A DNA stretch of 64,000 nt, taken from Mediterranea massiliensis. Lineage in GTDB: Bacteria; Bacteroidota; Bacteroidia; Bacteroidales; Bacteroidaceae. The DNA lies in assembly GCA_015060695.1 (NCBI GenBank), contig SUYA01000009.1, positions 31,893 through 95,892 on the forward strand, given 5' to 3'. The notes under the pieces were generated by a model, which searched no databases, was not told where the DNA came from, and worked only from the letters and a program-made list of their open reading frames with translations. The stretch's first letter is position 1, and every line of letters starts with the position of its first letter. Shown one piece after another: positions 35,520 to 45,937 of this stretch. The position numbers were made by a program, and so were the translations under genes.

Positions 35520-36560
35520 TTAAAGCATTATATTGTATGCCGTCCGCTCACGACGAAGGGGATAATTTCCCCGCAACTGTTCGAAATGTTCGGGGTGTTC
35601 CTTAAGAGATTGGCTATCTCTTCGAGGATCGTAGATTTGAAGAAACAAATCGGTAGCATCATTGCTTGGCACCAAAGGACTTGGAGGAGCAGGTGGATCT
35701 ATGAGATATTCAGCTTGAATATTGAAGTGACGACACAAGGCATCGAGCGACATACGGGTAGCATTGGCCTTACCATCGGCCGAATACCCGGCAATGTGTG
35801 GAGTAGCTATATATACCTTATTTAAAAGAGAATGATTAATATTAGGCTCATTTTCCCATACATCAATAATAGCATCGGCCACCACCCCTTTGTCTAAGGC
35901 TTGAAGCAATGCCTCTGTATCTACCACCTCACCACGTGCGGTGTTGATAAAATAGGGACGACGCTTTAATAAATGAAAGAAGTTTGTGTCGGCCAAATGA
36001 AAAGTGCGGTAAATACCCTCTTTATTTAAAGGAACATGGAAGGTAATGACATCGCACTGTTCGGCTATTTCTTCCAAACTGCTAAAGCCTTTATTCCCTT
36101 CGGCAGCTTCGCGCACAGGGTCGTTCAGCATTACCTTCATTCCCAATTCTTTGGCAACATCGGCCACTTTGCTTCCCACATTCCCTACTCCCACAATGCC
36201 TAAGGTGGCTTCTGCAAGCTTCAGGCCTTTCTCTCGTTGTAACAGTAACAGAGAAGAGTGCAGATATTGCGCCACCGAAGCAGAGTTGCATCCCGGTGCA
36301 TTTGTCCATTGGATTCCACTCCTACGGCAATACTCTATATCAATGTGGTCATATCCGATGGTAGCAGTGGCTATGAATTGTACACAACTACCATTCAGCA
36401 GATTATGGTCACAACGAGTACGAGTTCGAATAATAAGGGCATCGGCATCAGACACAGCCTCAGCACTAATCTCTTTACCGGGTAAGAATATCACCTCGTC
36501 GGCTATCCGACAGATGGCCTCTTTAATGTAAGGAATTTTATCATCTACTACAACTTTCAT
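35520..36560 (-). CDS. pdxB: Erythronate-4-phosphate dehydrogenase
   Basis: A 346-residue NAD-dependent dehydrogenase of the D-2-hydroxyacid family acting in pyridoxal 5'-phosphate synthesis. MKVVVDDKIPYIKEAI is a characteristic PdxB start. The NAD-binding Rossmann motif is LGIVGVGNVGSKVADVAKELG; the substrate and catalytic segments are ATIGYDHIDIEYC, INTARGEVVDTEALLQAL with the Arg, DVWENEPNINHSLL with the Glu, and ATPHIAGYSADGKANAT with the His. A short C-terminal dimerisation domain follows (DLFLQIYDPRRDSQSLK), seen in PdxB and separating it from SerA. TACTTTTG at 36595-36588 is its likely -7 element. Confidence 0.94.
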   Translation of the reverse strand: MKVVVDDKIPYIKEAICRIADEVIFLPGKEISAEAVSDADALIIRTRTRCDHNLLNGSCVQFIATATIGYDHIDIEYCRRSGIQWTNAPGCNSASVAQYLHSSLLLLQREKGLKLAEATLGIVGVGNVGSKVADVAKELGMKVMLNDPVREAAEGNKGFSSLEEIAEQCDVITFHVPLNKEGIYRTFHLADTNFFHLLKRRPYFINTARGEVVDTEALLQALDKGVVADAIIDVWENEPNINHSLLNKVYIATPHIAGYSADGKANATRMSLDALCRHFNIQAEYLIDPPAPPSPLVPSNDATDLFLQIYDPRRDSQSLKEHPEHFEQLRGNYPLRRERTAYNIML

Positions 36561-36681
36561 ACTTAATTGAATGATATATCACTTCCGCAAAAGTACAATT
36601 TTTCTCCTACTAAAGAAAAATATTTTTCAGGTAGAAAAAAAATATTTCCCTTACAGAGCGTAGAAAAACAAATATTCTAAC

Positions 36682-36689
36682 TATTTTTG
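36682..36689 (+). promoter_or_regulatory. Candidate -7 element (TATTTTTG) of parE operon
   Basis: TATTTTTG fits the consensus and is 39 bp before the parE start; no clear -33 box. Confidence 0.4.
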
Positions 36690-36728
36690 CCGAAAGTGCC
36701 TATTTGTATAGGTTTATGAACAAATATC

Positions 36729-38648
36729 ATGGAAGATAACAACAACATAATCCTGCCGCTGGAGGAAGCGGTAAACGTAAATAGTGTAGAATATACCGAT
36801 GAAAACATCCGGCATTTGGATGATATGGAACACATCCGAGTGCGGTCGGGTATGTACATAGGACGCTTGGGCGACGGACAGCAAAGCGACGATGGCATCT
36901 ATGTATTATTGAAGGAAGTGATGGATAACTCCATCGACGAATTCAAGATGGGTGCCGGAAAGAAGATTGAGGTCAGCATCGAAGATAATCTGAGGGTCAG
37001 CGTCCGCGATTATGGACGAGGCATTCCTCAAGGTAAATTGGTAGAAGCTGTCAGCAAACTAAATACCGGTGGAAAGTATGACTCCAAAGCTTTCAAGAAA
37101 AGCGTGGGCTTGAACGGAGTAGGCCTAAAGGCTGTCAATGCATTAAGCAGCCGCTTCGAAGTAGCCAGTTACCGCGATGGAAAGATGCGTCGAGCCGTCT
37201 TCGAACGCGGACAATTATTGAGCGACGTTACTACCGACTCCAACGAAGATACAGGCACCTACATCTTCTTCGAGCCAGACAATACATTGTTTGTCAATTA
37301 CAACTTCCAGGCACAATTCGTTGAAACCTTATTGCGCAACTATACTTATTTAAATACCGGACTTACATTCCTCTACAACGGTCAACGCATTGTTTCACGC
37401 CACGGCCTTGAAGACCTGTTGAAAGACAATATGACCGCCGAAGGACTTTATGACATTGTACACCTGAAAGGGGCAGACATTGAAATAGCCTTTACACACA
37501 CCAATCAATATGGCGAAGAGTACTACTCATTTGTCAACGGACAACATACTACCCAAGGGGGTACCCATCAAAGCGCACTGAAAGAACACATAGCACGCAC
37601 CATCAAGGAGTTTTTCAACAAGAATCAAGAGTTTGCCGACATACGCAACGGAATTGTGGCCGCCATTGCCCTCGACGTAGAAGAACCCATGTTTGAGAGT
37701 CAGACAAAAACAAAATTGGGAAGCAACAACATGTGGCCGGCCATTCCACAAGAAAACAAACCAGCAGGCCCCACCGTCAATAAGTTTGTAGGCGACTTCA
37801 TAAAAACAGAAGTCGATAACTACCTACACAAGCATCCATTGGTGGCCGAAGTAATGCTACAAAAAATACAAGAAAGTGAAAAAGAACGCAAAGCCATAGC
37901 CGGTGTTACCAAACTGGCTCGTGAGCGTGCCAAAAAAGCCAACTTACACAACCGTAAACTGCGCGATTGCCGCTATCATCTGAATGACGGTAAAGGCAAA
38001 GAACAAGAAACAGAAAGCTGCATCTTCATTACCGAAGGTGATTCGGCCAGCGGCTCCATCACAAAAAGTCGCGATGTCAGTACACAAGCCGTATTCTCCC
38101 TTCGTGGAAAACCCCTAAACACCTTCGGGCTAACCAAGAAAGTAGTGTATGAAAACGAAGAATTCAACCTGCTGCAAGCTGCACTTAACATAGAAGACGG
38201 AATAGAAGGCCTTCGCTACAACAAAGTAATTGTAGCCACCGATGCCGACGTTGATGGCATGCACATCCGCCTACTGATGCTCACCTTCTTCCTCCAATTC
38301 TTCCCCGATCTGATAAAGAAAGGACACGTCTATATCCTTCAAACACCACTTTTCCGGGTACGCAACAAGAAAAAAACCATCTATTGTTACACCGAAGAAG
38401 AACGCCTATCGGCCATCGAAGAACTCAGCCCCAATCCAGAGATAACCCGCTTCAAAGGTTTAGGAGAAATATCACCCGACGAATTCCGCCACTTCATCGG
38501 CAAAGACATCCGATTGGAACAAGTCAGCTTAAAGAAAACCGACTTGGTAAAAGAACTGCTTGAATTCTATATGGGAAAAAACACCATGGAGCGACAAAAC
38601 TTTATTATTCAAAACCTGGTTATAGAAGAAGACATTGCTAATGACTAA
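36729..38648 (+). CDS. parE: DNA topoisomerase IV subunit B
   Basis: A 639-residue ATPase subunit of a type IIA topoisomerase. The GHKL ATPase has [21 protein letters not shown] (the metal-binding Asn), [11 protein letters not shown] and [17 protein letters not shown]. The TOPRIM domain has [24 protein letters not shown] and [15 protein letters not shown], with the metal-binding acids. The C-terminus [18 protein letters not shown] is typical. At 639 residues and without the ~165-residue GyrB insertion it fits ParE better than GyrB; this assignment is by size, and no parC is in the window. The stop overlaps the coaD start by 8 bp. Confidence 0.9.
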   Translation: MEDNNNIILPLEEAVNVNSVEYTDENIRHLDDMEHIRVRSGMYIGRLGDGQQSDDGIYVLLKEVMDNSIDEFKMGAGKKIEVSIEDNLRVSVRDYGRGIPQGKLVEAVSKLNTGGKYDSKAFKKSVGLNGVGLKAVNALSSRFEVASYRDGKMRRAVFERGQLLSDVTTDSNEDTGTYIFFEPDNTLFVNYNFQAQFVETLLRNYTYLNTGLTFLYNGQRIVSRHGLEDLLKDNMTAEGLYDIVHLKGADIEIAFTHTNQYGEEYYSFVNGQHTTQGGTHQSALKEHIARTIKEFFNKNQEFADIRNGIVAAIALDVEEPMFESQTKTKLGSNNMWPAIPQENKPAGPTVNKFVGDFIKTEVDNYLHKHPLVAEVMLQKIQESEKERKAIAGVTKLARERAKKANLHNRKLRDCRYHLNDGKGKEQETESCIFITEGDSASGSITKSRDVSTQAVFSLRGKPLNTFGLTKKVVYENEEFNLLQAALNIEDGIEGLRYNKVIVATDADVDGMHIRLLMLTFFLQFFPDLIKKGHVYILQTPLFRVRNKKKTIYCYTEEERLSAIEELSPNPEITRFKGLGEISPDEFRHFIGKDIRLEQVSLKKTDLVKELLEFYMGKNTMERQNFIIQNLVIEEDIAND

Positions 38649-39111
38649 AGCTATATTCCCCGGCACGTTCGACCCCTTTACCGTTGGACATGCATCCATT
38701 GTACGACGAGCACTGACATTTATCGACGAAATCATCATAGCCATAGGTGTCAATGAAAAAAAACACGCACACTTTGCCATTCAGCAACGCGAAGAGATAA
38801 TACGACGTTTCTATGCTGACGAACCACGAGTAAAAGTAATGTCATACCATAACTTGACGGTTGACTTTGCCCTGCAAGTAGAAGCCAATCTCATCATCCG
38901 AGGCATCCGAACAGTAAAAGATTTTGAGTATGAAGAAACCATTGCAGACATCAATCGCAAACTAACGGGCATCGAAACCATACTTCTCTTCACCGAACCA
39001 GAACAAACCTGCGTCAGCTCTACCATCGTGCGCGAACTAATGCGCTATGGTAAAGATGTTACCCAATTCTTACCCGAAGGAATGCAGATTACCGATAACC
39101 ATAAAAAATAA
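38641..39111 (+). CDS. coaD: Phosphopantetheine adenylyltransferase
   Basis: A 156-residue enzyme making dephospho-CoA from 4'-phosphopantetheine and ATP. I start at the ATG at 38641 rather than the TTG at 38635. The nucleotidyltransferase HXGH-type motif is [42 protein letters not shown] is the substrate site, and [23 protein letters not shown] is the ISSS-like ATP-binding motif. It overlaps the 3' end of parE by 8 bp, so translation is coupled. Confidence 0.96.
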   Translation: MTKAIFPGTFDPFTVGHASIVRRALTFIDEIIIAIGVNEKKHAHFAIQQREEIIRRFYADEPRVKVMSYHNLTVDFALQVEANLIIRGIRTVKDFEYEETIADINRKLTGIETILLFTEPEQTCVSSTIVRELMRYGKDVTQFLPEGMQITDNHKK

Positions 39112-39130
39112 CAAAAACAATACAACAACA

Positions 39131-40726
39131 ATGAAAAAAACTTTTCTATTGATAAGCCTGCTCACACTTTTTCTGTCAGTCTCTTCGCAAGACAAAAACA
39201 GTGCCTTGCGCAAATTACAAATGGCAGAATTTGCTATCAGTCGCCTATATGTAGATACTGTCGATGAACATAAATTGGTAGAAGAAGCCATCATTGAAAT
39301 GCTTGAACAACTTGACCCTCACTCCACCTATAACAATGCCAAAGAAGTAAAAGAAATGAACGAACCCTTACAAGGAGGATTTGAAGGCATCGGAGTTCAA
39401 TTTCAAATGATAGAAGATACCTTGCTTATCGTACAACCTGTAAGCAACGGCCCTTCAGAAAAAGTAGGTATCTTGGCCGGCGACCGCATTATAGCCGTTG
39501 ACGATACCATTATTGCCGGTGTGAAAATGAGTACCGACGAAATTATGTCACGCTTACGAGGCCCTAAAGATAGTAAAGTAAAACTGACCATTGTCCGTCG
39601 GGGAGTAAACGAACCCCTCTATTTTGAAGTGAAGCGCGACAAAATCCCCATATACAGCCTCGATGCCTCTTACATGATACGCCCCCAAGTAGGTTATATC
39701 CGCATCAATCGCTTTGCAGCTACTACCTCCGATGAATTTTTAGAGGCTCTAAACAAATTACAGGCACAAGGGATGAAAGACCTGATTCTCGATTTGCAAG
39801 GCAACGGAGGAGGCTACCTGAATGCCGCCATTGATTTAGCCAATGAATTCCTGCCCCAAAAAAGCCTGATAGTATATACCGAAGGACGCGCAGCCCGACG
39901 TAGCAATTTTTATGCCAAAGGAAACGGAAACTTCTTAAATGGCAAATTGATTGTATTGGTCGATGAATACTCGGCATCGGCCAGTGAAATTGTCAGCGGA
40001 GCCATACAAGATTGGGACAGAGGTATTGTAATAGGTCGCCGAACCTTTGGAAAAGGATTGGTGCAACGCCCCATCGAATTGCCAGACGGTTCCATGATTC
40101 GCCTTACCGTAGCCCGCTATTATACCCCTTCCGGACGCTGCATCCAAAAACCTTATGAAAAAGGAAGTGACGGCGATAAACAATATCACCTTGACCTCTT
40201 AAACCGTTACAATAACGGTGAACTAATGCATGCCGACAGTATCCACTTACCCGATTCCTTAAAATACAAAACCAAGCTCTTAGGACGCATTGTATATGGA
40301 GGCGGTGGCATTATGCCCGACTACTTCGTACCCATTGACACCACCCATTACAGCGATTATCATCGCGACTTAGTAGCAAAAGGAGTTATCATCAAAACCA
40401 CTTTAAACTACATTGAAAAGAATAGAGAAAAGCTGGTGAAGCGATATAAGTCATTCCATGAATTCAACGAAAAATTTTCAATAAAAGAAGACATACTCTC
40501 CCAATTACGCGAAGCCGGTGAAAAAGAAAAAATACCCTTCAATCAAGAAGAGTATGAACGTGCTCTACCGGCCATCATTTCACAACTGAAAGCATTAATA
40601 GCCCGCGATTTATGGGATATGAGCGAATACTTCCAAGTAATGAATGAAACCGATGAAGTAGTACTCAAAGCTTTAAAGATATTGGACGAGATGACTCGCT
40701 CTGAAGGAACATCAGTTACCAAATAA
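39131..40726 (+). CDS. S41-family C-terminal processing peptidase (periplasmic)
   Basis: A 531-residue protease with a signal peptide (MKKTFLLISLLTLFLSVSS); I take the ATG at 39131 rather than the longer track start. A PDZ domain spans residues ~80-160 (GIGVQFQMIEDTLLIVQPV, GPSEKVGILAGDRIIAVDD). The tail-specific protease domain follows (VGYIRINRFAATTSDEF), with the catalytic Ser in DEYSASASEIVSGAIQDW and the Lys in GRRTFGKGLVQRPI, giving a Ser/Lys dyad. It probably trims or degrades envelope proteins at their C-termini. Third gene of the parE-coaD-S41 run; its end overlaps the convergent PAP2 gene by 15 bp. Confidence 0.93.
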   Translation: MKKTFLLISLLTLFLSVSSQDKNSALRKLQMAEFAISRLYVDTVDEHKLVEEAIIEMLEQLDPHSTYNNAKEVKEMNEPLQGGFEGIGVQFQMIEDTLLIVQPVSNGPSEKVGILAGDRIIAVDDTIIAGVKMSTDEIMSRLRGPKDSKVKLTIVRRGVNEPLYFEVKRDKIPIYSLDASYMIRPQVGYIRINRFAATTSDEFLEALNKLQAQGMKDLILDLQGNGGGYLNAAIDLANEFLPQKSLIVYTEGRAARRSNFYAKGNGNFLNGKLIVLVDEYSASASEIVSGAIQDWDRGIVIGRRTFGKGLVQRPIELPDGSMIRLTVARYYTPSGRCIQKPYEKGSDGDKQYHLDLLNRYNNGELMHADSIHLPDSLKYKTKLLGRIVYGGGGIMPDYFVPIDTTHYSDYHRDLVAKGVIIKTTLNYIEKNREKLVKRYKSFHEFNEKFSIKEDILSQLREAGEKEKIPFNQEEYERALPAIISQLKALIARDLWDMSEYFQVMNETDEVVLKALKILDEMTRSEGTSVTK

Positions 40727-41314
40727 CCATTTATTCAGCCAACGGTTAACATAAATATTCGCAACAGAACATCCAATACCGATTGCTGCACCGGCCAATA
40801 CATCACTGGGATAGTGTACCCCTTCGTTCATGCGAGATATGCCCACCGAACAAGCCCAAAAAGCCGATGGAGCAATAACGTACCATTTGGGATATTTCAA
40901 ACTAAGGGAAGTGGCCAAAGCAAATGCCGTAGATGTATGCCCCGAAGGAAAAGAAGGCGAATCCTCACGGCTATACGGATGTATCTTATCGGGGTATTTG
41001 TCATAAGGTCGTTGTCGATCAAACAAATATTTCATACCGTATGTAACCGCAAAAGCACCGGCCACCGAAGTACCGATGTAAACGGCATCTTTTAACAAAG
41101 CATTGTCATCTTTGAGTAAAGCAGTAACAGCCATAGCCACCGGCACACCAACAGCTATGTAAGGTTCAGACTTTGATATAATCTTATTGTAGTTGCGAAT
41201 GAACTTGCCGTCCCAACTATTGATTTGATGCACGGTGTTAATGTCCCAATTCTGCGCAAATATGGCAGATACCATAGAAAACAGAAATCCCAAAGAGAGT
41301 AATGCTTTTTTCAT
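40712..41314 (-). CDS. PAP2-family phosphatase (membrane-associated, secreted side)
   Basis: An approximately 200-residue PAP2/acid-phosphatase family enzyme. The three motifs are KYLFDRQRPYDKYP, SFPSGHTSTAFALAT and SRMNEGVHYPSDVLAGAAIG, with the catalytic histidines. I start at 41314 (MKKALLSLGFLFSMVSAIFAQ, a signal peptide). The track's GTG start at 41335 lies inside the TATCTTTG promoter element (41342-41335), so it cannot be used from that promoter; ATG 41323 is possible. PAP2 proteins dephosphorylate lipid phosphates such as undecaprenyl or lipid A phosphates; the substrate here is unknown. Convergent overlap with the S41 protease gene by 15 bp. Confidence 0.88.
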   Translation of the reverse strand: MKKALLSLGFLFSMVSAIFAQNWDINTVHQINSWDGKFIRNYNKIISKSEPYIAVGVPVAMAVTALLKDDNALLKDAVYIGTSVAGAFAVTYGMKYLFDRQRPYDKYPDKIHPYSREDSPSFPSGHTSTAFALATSLSLKYPKWYVIAPSAFWACSVGISRMNEGVHYPSDVLAGAAIGIGCSVANIYVNRWLNKWLFGN

Positions 41315-41435
41315 AAAATCCATTTTATTTCCCACAAAGATAAGTCAAAAGAGTCAATGACGAATAAAAAAAAGAGTTTTTTACGCCATACAACACTTCT
41401 ATTGACCATTAATTACGGAATTATTTCTTTATTCG

Positions 41436-41467
41436 TTTGCTTTATCAAGGTATTTCTCCTATTTTTG
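41436..41467 (+). promoter_or_regulatory. Promoter of the frdCAB operon
   Basis: TTTG (41436-41439), 20 bp, TATTTTTG (41460-41467) matches the consensus, about 72 bp before the first gene. Confidence 0.7.
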
Positions 41468-41539
41468 CAACAATTAAACCGTATTCATTCTTTTAAAGAA
41501 ACTTTTTTATAACAATTAATAATTTTAATTCAATCATTT

Positions 41540-42232
41540 ATGTGGTTAAGTAATTCATCTGTAGGAAGGAAAGTAGTGATGAGCGTTACAGGCATCGCAC
41601 TTGTCCTGTTTCTGACGTTTCACATGGCCATGAATCTTGTTGCATTGGTTTCTGCCGAAGGCTACAACATGATTTGTGAGTTCTTGGGAGCTAATTGGTA
41701 TGCATTGGTAGCTACCGTAGGTCTGGCTGCCCTGTTCGTGATTCACATTATCTATGCATTCTGGTTGACCATGCAGAATCGCAAAGCTCGTGGTAGCGAA
41801 CGCTATGCTGTGGTAGAACGTCGCAAAGACAAAGTGGAATGGGCTTCTCAAAACATGCTCGTTCTGGGTATTATTGTTATTGTAGGCTTGGGCTTGCACT
41901 TGGCACACTTCTGGGCAAAGATGCAGTTACCCGAATTGATGCACAAGCTGGGTGCTCATGCCGATACTGAAACATTGCTTTATGCAGCCAACGGTGTACA
42001 TCACATCCAAGCTACATTCAGCTGTTGGATTAACGTAGTTCTCTACCTTGTATGGTTGGGTGCTTTGTGGTTCCACCTTACCCACGGTTTTTGGAGCTCT
42101 ATGCAAACTTTGGGTTGGAACAACCAAGTATGGTTGAAGCGTTGGCAATGCATCTCTAACATCTTCTCTACAATCATTGTATTGGGATTTGCTGCGGTAG
42201 TTGTTGCTTTCTACATTCAGTCTCTTCTCTAA
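41540..42232 (+). CDS. frdC: Succinate dehydrogenase/fumarate reductase cytochrome b subunit
   Basis: A 230-residue integral membrane protein with five predicted helices, anchoring the enzyme and carrying heme b. VGRKVVMSVTGIALVLFLTF is helix one, with histidines such as H in FHMAMNL, in VIHIIYAFWL, in GLHLAHFW and in WFHLTHGFWS available as heme ligands. Layout matches the Bacteroides-type (and Wolinella-type) single-subunit diheme anchor. First gene of a three-gene operon; in strict anaerobes of this group the complex mainly works as fumarate reductase. Confidence 0.92.
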   Translation: MWLSNSSVGRKVVMSVTGIALVLFLTFHMAMNLVALVSAEGYNMICEFLGANWYALVATVGLAALFVIHIIYAFWLTMQNRKARGSERYAVVERRKDKVEWASQNMLVLGIIVIVGLGLHLAHFWAKMQLPELMHKLGAHADTETLLYAANGVHHIQATFSCWINVVLYLVWLGALWFHLTHGFWSSMQTLGWNNQVWLKRWQCISNIFSTIIVLGFAAVVVAFYIQSLL

Positions 42233-42248
42233 TTGAAGGATTGGAAAT

Positions 42249-42272
42249 TCAAAAATCAAAAATCAAAAATCA
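42249..42272. repeat. 7-bp tandem repeat in the frdA leader
   Basis: TCAAAAATCAAAAATCAAAA continues to a third CAAAAAT unit, directly upstream of the frdA ATG at 42275, between frdC and frdA. There is no Shine-Dalgarno-like sequence in this stretch. Confidence 0.6.
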
Positions 42273-42274
42273 TT

Positions 42275-44221
42275 ATGACTAAGATAGATTCTAAAATACC
42301 GGCAGGACCGGTGGCTGAGAAATGGACCAACTATAAAGCTCACCAAAAACTCGTGAATCCTGCTAACAAGCGTCGCCTTGACATCATTGTGGTTGGTACA
42401 GGTCTGGCCGGTGCCAGTGCTGCTGCTTCACTCGGTGAAATGGGCTTCCGTGTATTCAACTTCTGTATTCAAGACTCTCCTCGTCGTGCACACTCTATCG
42501 CTGCACAAGGTGGTATCAATGCTGCCAAGAACTATCAAAACGACGGTGACTCGGTTTATCGCTTGTTCTATGATACAGTAAAAGGTGGTGACTACCGTGC
42601 CCGCGAAGCTAACGTTTATCGTTTGGCCGAAGTTTCTAACAATATCATCGACCAATGTGTTGCACAAGGTGTTCCTTTCGCACGCGAATATGGCGGTACA
42701 TTGGATAACCGTTCATTCGGTGGTGCCCAAGTATCACGTACTTTCTATGCAAAGGGCCAAACCGGTCAGCAATTGCTGTTGGGTGCTTACTCGGCATTAA
42801 GCCGTCAAGTAGGTGTAGGTACAGTAAAACTCTACACCCGCTACGAAATGGAAGACGTTGTGGTTGTAGATGGCCGTGCTCGCGGTATCATTGCCAAAAA
42901 CTTAGTAACCGGCCAGTTGGAACGCTTTGCAGCTCATGCTGTAGTAATCGCTACCGGTGGTTATGGTAACGCCTACTTCCTTTCAACCAATGCAATGGGC
43001 TGTAACTGCTCGGCTGCCATGGCTTGCTACCGCAAGGGAGCATGGTTTGCCAACCCTGCTTATGTACAGATTCACCCCACTTGTGTACCTGTACACGGCG
43101 ACAAGCAATCTAAACTGACATTGATGTCTGAATCATTGCGTAACGACGGTCGCATTTGGGTTCCCAAGAAATTGGAAGATGCCAAGAAGCTGCAAGAAGG
43201 TACATTGCAAGGAAAAGACATTCCCGATGAAGATCGTGACTTCTACTTGGAACGCCGCTATCCGGCATTCGGTAACCTCGTTCCGCGCGACGTAGCCAGC
43301 CGTGCCGCTAAGGAACGCTGCGATAAGGGCTATGGTGTAAACAATACCGGTTTGGCCGTATTCCTTGACTTCAAGTATGCCATCGACCGCTTGGGTAAGG
43401 ATGTTGTAGCAGCCCGTTACGGTAACCTCTTCGACATGTATGAAGAAATCACTGATGATAATCCGTACGAAACTCCGATGATGATTTATCCGGCCATCCA
43501 CTATACCATGGGTGGTATTTGGGTTGACTATGAATTGATGACCTCTATCAAGGGTCTCTTCGCTATCGGTGAATGTAACTTCTCTGACCACGGAGCCAAC
43601 CGCTTGGGTGCATCAGCCTTGATGCAAGGTTTGGCAGACGGTTACTTCGTATTGCCATACACCATCCAAAACTATTTGGCCGATCAAATTACAGTTCCTC
43701 GTTTCTCTACCGACCTGCCCGAATTTGCCGCTGCCGAAAAGGCCATCAACGACAAGATTGATTGGATGATGGGTATCCAAGGCAACCGCTCAGTAGATTC
43801 TATCCACAAGGAATTGGGTCACATCATGTGGGAATATGTAGGTATGGGTCGTACAGAAGCCGGCTTGAAGGAAGGCTTGGCCAAACTGAAAGAGTTGCGT
43901 AAAGTGTTCGAAAAAGACCTCTTTATTCCAGGAAGCAAGGACGGCATGAATGTAGAGCTTGACAAGGCCATCCGCTTGTGGGATTTCATCACCATGGGCG
44001 AATTGGTAGCATACGATGCATTGAACCGCAACGAGTCTTGTGGAGGCCACTTCCGCGAAGAATATCAGACAGAAGAAGGCGAAGCCAAGCGCGACGACGA
44101 AAACTTCTTCTATGTGGCTTGTTGGGAATATCAAGGCAGCGACGAAAAAGAACCTGTATTGCTCAAGGAACCATTGGTTTACGAAGCTATCAAGGTACAA
44201 ACTCGTAACTATAAGAGCTAA
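42275..44221 (+). CDS. frdA: Fumarate reductase/succinate dehydrogenase flavoprotein subunit
   Basis: A 648-residue FAD-containing catalytic subunit; I begin at the ATG at 42275 rather than the TTG fused to frdC. The FAD-binding motif is [21 protein letters not shown], the histidyl-FAD attachment is in [17 protein letters not shown], and the substrate-binding and proton-transfer residues are in [25 protein letters not shown] and [35 protein letters not shown] holds the conserved active-site His/Gly. The length agrees with non-classical SdhA (Wolinella-type). It is followed by the iron-sulfur subunit gene 33 bp downstream. Confidence 0.96.
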   Translation: MTKIDSKIPAGPVAEKWTNYKAHQKLVNPANKRRLDIIVVGTGLAGASAAASLGEMGFRVFNFCIQDSPRRAHSIAAQGGINAAKNYQNDGDSVYRLFYDTVKGGDYRAREANVYRLAEVSNNIIDQCVAQGVPFAREYGGTLDNRSFGGAQVSRTFYAKGQTGQQLLLGAYSALSRQVGVGTVKLYTRYEMEDVVVVDGRARGIIAKNLVTGQLERFAAHAVVIATGGYGNAYFLSTNAMGCNCSAAMACYRKGAWFANPAYVQIHPTCVPVHGDKQSKLTLMSESLRNDGRIWVPKKLEDAKKLQEGTLQGKDIPDEDRDFYLERRYPAFGNLVPRDVASRAAKERCDKGYGVNNTGLAVFLDFKYAIDRLGKDVVAARYGNLFDMYEEITDDNPYETPMMIYPAIHYTMGGIWVDYELMTSIKGLFAIGECNFSDHGANRLGASALMQGLADGYFVLPYTIQNYLADQITVPRFSTDLPEFAAAEKAINDKIDWMMGIQGNRSVDSIHKELGHIMWEYVGMGRTEAGLKEGLAKLKELRKVFEKDLFIPGSKDGMNVELDKAIRLWDFITMGELVAYDALNRNESCGGHFREEYQTEEGEAKRDDENFFYVACWEYQGSDEKEPVLLKEPLVYEAIKVQTRNYKS

Positions 44222-44254
44222 TAGGGAAGTCGAACATTTAAAGAATAAAAGAAA

Positions 44255-45010
44255 ATGGATAAAAATATATCATTTACATTGAAGGTATGGCGTCAAGCCG
44301 GTCCTAAAGCCAAGGGCGCTTTCGAAACATACCAGATGAAAGATATTCCGGGCGATACTTCATTCCTTGAAATGCTCGATATCTTGAACGAACAACTCAT
44401 TTCTGAGCGTAAAGAACCGATTGTATTCGACCACGACTGCCGCGAAGGTATCTGCGGTATGTGTTCGCTTTACATCAACGGTCATCCGCACGGTCCTGCT
44501 ACCGGTGCCACTACTTGCCAAATCTACATGCGCCGTTTCAAAGATGGCGATACCATCACCGTAGAACCTTGGCGTTCGGCTGGTTTCCCGGTAATCAAGG
44601 ACTTAATGGTTGACCGTACAGCCTACGACAAGATTATGCAAGCCGGTGGTTTTGTCAGCGTGCGTACCGGTGCTCCTCAAGATGCCAATGCCATCTTGAT
44701 ACCGAAGCAAATTGCCGATGAAGCCATGGATGCTGCCAGCTGTATCGGTTGTGGTGCTTGTGTAGCTGCTTGCAAGAACGGTTCGGCCATGTTGTTCGTT
44801 TCAGCTAAGGTTAGCCAATTGAACCTCTTGCCTCAAGGCAAGCCCGAAGCACTTCGCCGTGCTAAGGCCATGTTGAGCAAGATGGACGAGTTGGGCTTTG
44901 GTAACTGTACCAATACCCGTGCTTGCGAGGCAGAGTGTCCAAAGAATGTTTCTATCACTCACATAGCCCGCTTGAACCGCGATTTCATCAAGGCTAAACT
45001 GAAAGATTGA
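44255..45010 (+). CDS. frdB: Fumarate reductase/succinate dehydrogenase iron-sulfur subunit
   Basis: A 251-residue electron-transfer subunit with three iron-sulfur clusters. The N-terminal plant-type ferredoxin domain has the [2Fe-2S] ligands in [18 protein letters not shown] and ATTCQ. The C-terminal domain has [18 protein letters not shown] and [18 protein letters not shown] for the [4Fe-4S] and [3Fe-4S] clusters. It ends in [16 protein letters not shown]. It passes electrons from the flavoprotein to the diheme anchor and menaquinone. The operon ends with a terminator 23 bp later. Confidence 0.96.
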   Translation: MDKNISFTLKVWRQAGPKAKGAFETYQMKDIPGDTSFLEMLDILNEQLISERKEPIVFDHDCREGICGMCSLYINGHPHGPATGATTCQIYMRRFKDGDTITVEPWRSAGFPVIKDLMVDRTAYDKIMQAGGFVSVRTGAPQDANAILIPKQIADEAMDAASCIGCGACVAACKNGSAMLFVSAKVSQLNLLPQGKPEALRRAKAMLSKMDELGFGNCTNTRACEAECPKNVSITHIARLNRDFIKAKLKD

Positions 45011-45033
45011 TACTTCATTGAGTATAAGTTGCA

Positions 45034-45063
45034 GAGGGTGTGCATTTTGCGCACCCTCTTTTG
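45034..45063 (+). terminator. Rho-independent terminator of frdCAB
   Basis: Stem GAGGGTGTGC / GCGCACCCTC with a TTTTGTTT tail. Confidence 0.85.
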
Positions 45064-45274
45064 TTTGGCACTATGAAGATGCCATGCAAACAAACACTGT
45101 TTAAAACACTGTATTTCAATCACACTACTCCTCTCCCCCTCTCCTACTTCAACCTGTTCAAAATGTCAAAGAGCTATTTGGTTTTAACGGGCCAGGACAG
45201 AACAACTGGGCTTGCCTCGTTTCGACTTAGTGGTCACCTGCTCAGTGCCTCTGCAGCAGCACTTGCCGGTGATT

Positions 45275-45465
45275 ACTTCGCTTCCGGTTCGCTTCTTGGT
45301 CGCTCCTCGCACGCTACGTGTACGCACGCTGTTCGGTCGTTCTTCGGTCGTTGTTCGGTGTTTGTTCGCTCTCTATAGGACCGAAGAACGACCGAAGAAA
45401 CACCGAACAAACACCGAAGCGAGAGCGAACCAGAAGCGAGCCAAGTACGGCCGAGAAGCGAAGCG
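45275..45465. repeat. Long palindromic repeat of 11-bp units around CTATAG (copy 2)
   Basis: Homologous to 12105-12305 but inverted. Left arm units TTCGGTCGTTC, TTCGGTCGTTG, TTCGGTGTTTG; centre CGCTCTCTATAGGACC (45367-45382), the exact reverse complement of the centre of copy 1; right arm units CCGAAGAACGA, CCGAAGAAACA, CCGAACAAACA, CCGAAGCGAGA. 45327-45348 is the exact reverse complement of 12241-12262. It lies between the frd terminator and the FISUMP gene. Short ORFs on both strands here (such as 45212-45550) are not genes. Confidence 0.8.
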
Positions 45466-45937
45466 GATGTCCGGTGGCCCCTTGAGGGTAGCGTGGCCTT
45501 TGCTCTCCTCGCGGGACGTGCAAATATATAACACCACCCTTCGGTTATAGGTACTCGAAAACCGAAGTTTTTTCAAAATTAACAGTTGATAACATCGTAA
45601 CAGACTGTTTTTCAACAAAGTAAAAAATGAAAAAATAGTGATTCCGCAAATTTGTCAAGATACAAGAAAATCGGTATGATTATTTTACAAATAATTCCTA
45701 TTTCATCGCCCCAATCAAACGTGTTCACAAAAGAAGTAAATACGTCAAAATGATAGTAATGAAAAAATAGATTTTTAAGATAAAACCCTGTATTTATTAG
45801 GAAACTATTGATGGGTTAACATTATTTAATAATTATCACTTTATTTCACTGCTTACATAGTTGCCTACTTATGTACTTTTAGTTACCTTTGTAAAAAGTA
45901 AAAGAACATTTACAAACAATCTCATTTATTTTAAGCC
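45466..45937. other. AT-rich spacer upstream of the FISUMP gene
   Basis: No supportable ORF or RNA is seen. TACCTTTG at 45884-45891 is a candidate -7 element for the gene at 45938, with no proper -33 box. Confidence 0.5.

Noticed and set aside
45212-45618. Overlapping ORFs in the second palindrome (45212-45550, 45314-45523, 45373-45618)
   Set aside because: Same reason: Arg/Ser/Phe-rich translations of the repeat, mirrored on both strands.
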